From assembly GCA_013152945.1 (NCBI GenBank), contig JAADFL010000030.1, positions 1 to 8,295 of the forward strand: 8,295 nucleotides of DNA. The letters are read 5' to 3'. Of the stretch, positions 5,820 through 8,295 are shown one piece after another. The stretch is from Deltaproteobacteria bacterium. Its GTDB lineage: Bacteria > Myxococcota_A > JAADFL01. Under the pieces are notes generated by a model. That model did no database searches and had not been told where the DNA came from. It saw only the letters and a program-made list of their open reading frames with translations. A program made the position numbers and the translations under genes. Position 1 is the stretch's first letter. Every line of letters starts with the position of its first letter.

Positions 5820-8295
5820 ATGAGCTTGCTACGTGAACCACGCATGATTCCTTTCATCTTCATTTCCGTGCTTTTTCTCCTTGTTCCAAAGGATTCCAAG
5901 GGCGCCCCCCCCTTCTTGGACGAGTGGTCTCCTGACACCAACCCGCATGACTTGCAGGCCTGTCTTCCTGATATCACTCTGACCAGACCTTTGACATGGG
6001 AACAACTACAAGAAAGATGGGCAGAGGCGGCCCTGGAGAGCAGGCGAATACGCAATTTGATCGCTACAAAGGAGCTGGAGGCGCAAAATCCATGGATACT
6101 AAGACTAAAGTCAGGCTCTTTCGATCCCATAATCGATAAAAGACCTGTAACAAGTTGGCTCCGCGAGCCGGTAATGGCCCCGGGCGATCAATCCGAAAAC
6201 AAGAGGCTGGTACTGGTCCAGCTTTTCCCTGATGGTGTATCCGCCTGGACTGAAGACATCGAGGCAAAAGGCGCTGTAGTCATTGATACAGTTGCGAACA
6301 ACGGTCTCCTAATATCAGTCGGACCGGATCTGGAAAACGAGTTGCCCTTTCTCGCTTACGTAAGATGGGCAGGCCCGCTGCTGGCCGGGGACAAGGTGAG
6401 CCCAAACCTGGCGGCCGCGGTTGAAAACCTGGAGACTGAAAGCCTGAATAAAAACGAAACACTTGAAATAGCTGCATACGGATGGCCTGCGGCGGGCAAG
6501 GAGGTGTTGGACAATCTCGTACGTTCCATTGCAGAACAGGTAACTGTAATAAGCCTTATTGAAAGCCGGGTGACGGGAAACGCGAGACTGATATTCAGAG
6601 TGTCTTCAGACAATGCAGCTTCCATCCTGGCACAGGTGGCAGGGAATCCGAACGTCATGTCAGTGGAACGGTTCTCATTACCCAAGGTCATAAATGACGG
6701 ATCAATCTGGCTGCTTCAAAGCGGAGATTCCATCTCCAGGTCCACTCCTCTCTTTGACCATGGCCTGACAGGGTACGGGCAAATCTATGGCTCGGCCGAC
6801 TCGGGTCTGGACACGGACGCATGTCAGTTCAGGTACTCCGCTTCTTCAGCATCCCAGACCATTGCAAACGATACAAAACCGCCGGCCGTGAATATCACCA
6901 ATCCCGAAAACAAGGTCATGACCTACTACCTGCTTCCGGGAGCACAGGCATACGATGATAGTTGTGGTGAGTTCCACGGCACACATACGACAGGCTGTGC
7001 AGTCGGTGACAACTATGCCAGTCTTGCGGACCAGGATAGTCCCGGAAGAGATTCCAATGATGGCATGGCGCCTGGAGCAAAGATCGTATTTCAGGATGCC
7101 GGAAAGCATGACGGCTCACTTGTGGGGCTGTATTATTCCGGAACAGAAGACATACATGCCCAGGCATACGGTTCTGGCGTAAGAGTGCACAATAATTCCT
7201 TCGGCATGGCACAGAACTCAACTGTTTACGATTCCGAGTCCAGGAACATTGACCTTACAAGCTATAATTACCGTGATTACCTGATCGTGTACGCCGCCGG
7301 AAACAACGGTGACCAGGGCGCCAAGACCCTTGGAGGCACAGGGAGCACGTCAAAGGATGCATTGGTCGTGGGTGCAGGAATGCCGGGATGGAAGAACGGG
7401 ATAAAGGATATGTGTTCATTTTCAAGTCGCGGGCCCACCTCGGACGGCAGGTTCAAACCGGACATCATGGCCCCCGGAATAGTAGTAAGCGCCAATGAGA
7501 ATTCATCATCCAGTGTTGGAATGAGGTGCGTAACGGATGGAAGCTCGGCATCGGAATCCAAGACATACCCCAACCCGGACAACCAGTGTGCCACCGGAGC
7601 TGGTTACGGCCAAGGCATGCCTGTCGCCGGCACTTCATTCTCATCTCCTACCGCTGCAGGAATGGCCATACTGGCGAGACAATACTTTACCGACGGCTAC
7701 TACCCGGGCGGAACCAGGTCCGATGCAAGGGGATTCATTCCAACCAATGCATTGGTCAAGGCAATCATCATAAACTCTGCGAGAAACCTAACCGGAAATA
7801 TTATGGCTATAAACAATTACGGCCAATTCGAGAACAGAGGGCCCATTGATCCGGCTCCTTCTTCGCAACAGGGCTTCGGCGTAATGACATTGGACGATGC
7901 ATTGTACTTTCCCGGTGACACCAGGAAAATGCTGGTCCTGGCCGATATCGCCAATGGAACGGACGACCTGAAGGACGGATTCAACCAGGTCCTGGGGAAC
8001 GAGTACGGCCCGATTGAAAATGGTGACGTCCATGTATATACACTTCACGATGTCAGCACTGTCGGCACCCTTTCAATAACGCTGAACTGGACGGATCCTC
8101 CCACCGGTGCGTACCAGAGCCCTGCCCTTGTGAACGACCTGGACCTCGAGGTCGAGTCTCCATCGGGAAAAATTTATCGCGGCAACGTAGGCATGAACAA
8201 CGGTTTTTCCGAACCTGTATCAGGAAACATTCGCGACTCGATAAACAACACTGAAAGGGTTGTCATCGACAGCCAGGAAAAAGGTGACTGGCAGG
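5820..8295 (+). CDS. Secreted subtilisin-like serine protease, KP-43-like (S8), 3'-partial
   Basis: The frame is open from ATG 5820 to the window edge (at least 825 residues, no stop). A signal peptide covers about residues 1-29 (IPFIFISVLFLLV core, cleavage near SKGA). A long N-terminal region to about 310 includes a propeptide-like part: RLVLVQLFPDG near 129 and VRWAGPLLAGDKVSP near 181, as in KP-43-type precursors. The S8 catalytic domain follows with its full triad: D327 in ADSGLDT, H386 in FHGTHTTG, S606 in GTSFSSPTAAG, plus the oxyanion-hole asparagine N495 in AAGNNG. GGTRSDARGFIPTNALVKAI after the serine motif is characteristic of the KP-43 group. From about 700 a beta-rich domain begins, with WTDPP near 757 and LVNDLDLEV at 770, matching the KP-43 C-terminal calcium-binding jelly-roll. 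It should be exported, processed and act extracellularly on proteins. ATG 5844 is a less likely start. Any further C-terminal sorting domain lies outside the window. Confidence 0.93.
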   Translation, partial: MSLLREPRMIPFIFISVLFLLVPKDSKGAPPFLDEWSPDTNPHDLQACLPDITLTRPLTWEQLQERWAEAALESRRIRNLIATKELEAQNPWILRLKSGSFDPIIDKRPVTSWLREPVMAPGDQSENKRLVLVQLFPDGVSAWTEDIEAKGAVVIDTVANNGLLISVGPDLENELPFLAYVRWAGPLLAGDKVSPNLAAAVENLETESLNKNETLEIAAYGWPAAGKEVLDNLVRSIAEQVTVISLIESRVTGNARLIFRVSSDNAASILAQVAGNPNVMSVERFSLPKVINDGSIWLLQSGDSISRSTPLFDHGLTGYGQIYGSADSGLDTDACQFRYSASSASQTIANDTKPPAVNITNPENKVMTYYLLPGAQAYDDSCGEFHGTHTTGCAVGDNYASLADQDSPGRDSNDGMAPGAKIVFQDAGKHDGSLVGLYYSGTEDIHAQAYGSGVRVHNNSFGMAQNSTVYDSESRNIDLTSYNYRDYLIVYAAGNNGDQGAKTLGGTGSTSKDALVVGAGMPGWKNGIKDMCSFSSRGPTSDGRFKPDIMAPGIVVSANENSSSSVGMRCVTDGSSASESKTYPNPDNQCATGAGYGQGMPVAGTSFSSPTAAGMAILARQYFTDGYYPGGTRSDARGFIPTNALVKAIIINSARNLTGNIMAINNYGQFENRGPIDPAPSSQQGFGVMTLDDALYFPGDTRKMLVLADIANGTDDLKDGFNQVLGNEYGPIENGDVHVYTLHDVSTVGTLSITLNWTDPPTGAYQSPALVNDLDLEVESPSGKIYRGNVGMNNGFSEPVSGNIRDSINNTERVVIDSQEKGDWQ

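Noticed and set aside
5816-7594. Several minus-strand open frames of 65-105 codons within the protease gene
   Set aside because: They mirror a long plus-strand frame with full subtilase motifs and show no domain or ribosome-binding site of their own.

Overview
The window reads as bacterial chromosome of moderate GC. It most likely comes from a Gram-negative anaerobe of the Desulfobacterota (deltaproteobacterial) type. This rests on gene content only: a GAF-GGDEF diguanylate cyclase, a ResA/TlpA-type thioredoxin, a NikR nickel sensor, and a secreted KP-43-like subtilase whose gene runs off the right edge. No rRNA, tRNA, CRISPR array or intact transposase is visible, so the taxonomic guess is weak.

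Layout. Bases 1-263 hold no convincing gene. They carry a GC-rich two-hairpin REP-like element (68-110) and two tandem copies of a 21-bp sequence (156-201) that resemble the multiple terminal repeats of an insertion sequence, possibly IS21-like. Next comes a tight three-gene + strand unit. It comprises a GAF-GGDEF diguanylate cyclase (264-1394), a membrane-anchored TlpA/ResA-like protein whose TTG start overlaps the cyclase stop by 4 bp (1391-2062), and a metallo-beta-lactamase-fold hydrolase starting 3 bp later (2066-2926). A TetR-family regulator on the - strand (2835-3491) converges on the hydrolase and overlaps its 3' end by 92 bp. A divergent intergenic region of about 115 bp follows, with a candidate promoter and a 21-bp dyad (3561-3581). 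It separates the TetR gene from a + strand pair: a NagD-like HAD phosphatase (3606-4460) and nikR (4453-4908), which overlap by 8 bp. A new promoter-like sequence (4955-4984) precedes a secreted protein of unknown function (5003-5746) and a large secreted subtilisin-like protease (5820 to beyond 8295).

How the genes may work together. The first unit joins cytoplasmic second-messenger synthesis to an extracytoplasmic thiol-redox protein and a cytoplasmic hydrolase; tight coupling suggests coordinated expression, but a shared pathway is not obvious. The TetR protein is placed to control itself and the HAD-nikR pair through the shared intergenic dyad. NikR keeps all four nickel ligands, yet no nickel transporter or nickel-enzyme gene is next to it, so it probably acts at distant operators. 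The last two genes both encode exported proteins and are probably co-transcribed. The unknown secreted protein may be a partner, substrate or modulator of the protease, though only proximity supports that. I see no clear multi-gene novel defence or biosynthetic system. The most unusual elements are the convergent overlap, the nikR context, the unknown secreted protein paired with the protease, and the mobile-element-like repeats at the left edge.
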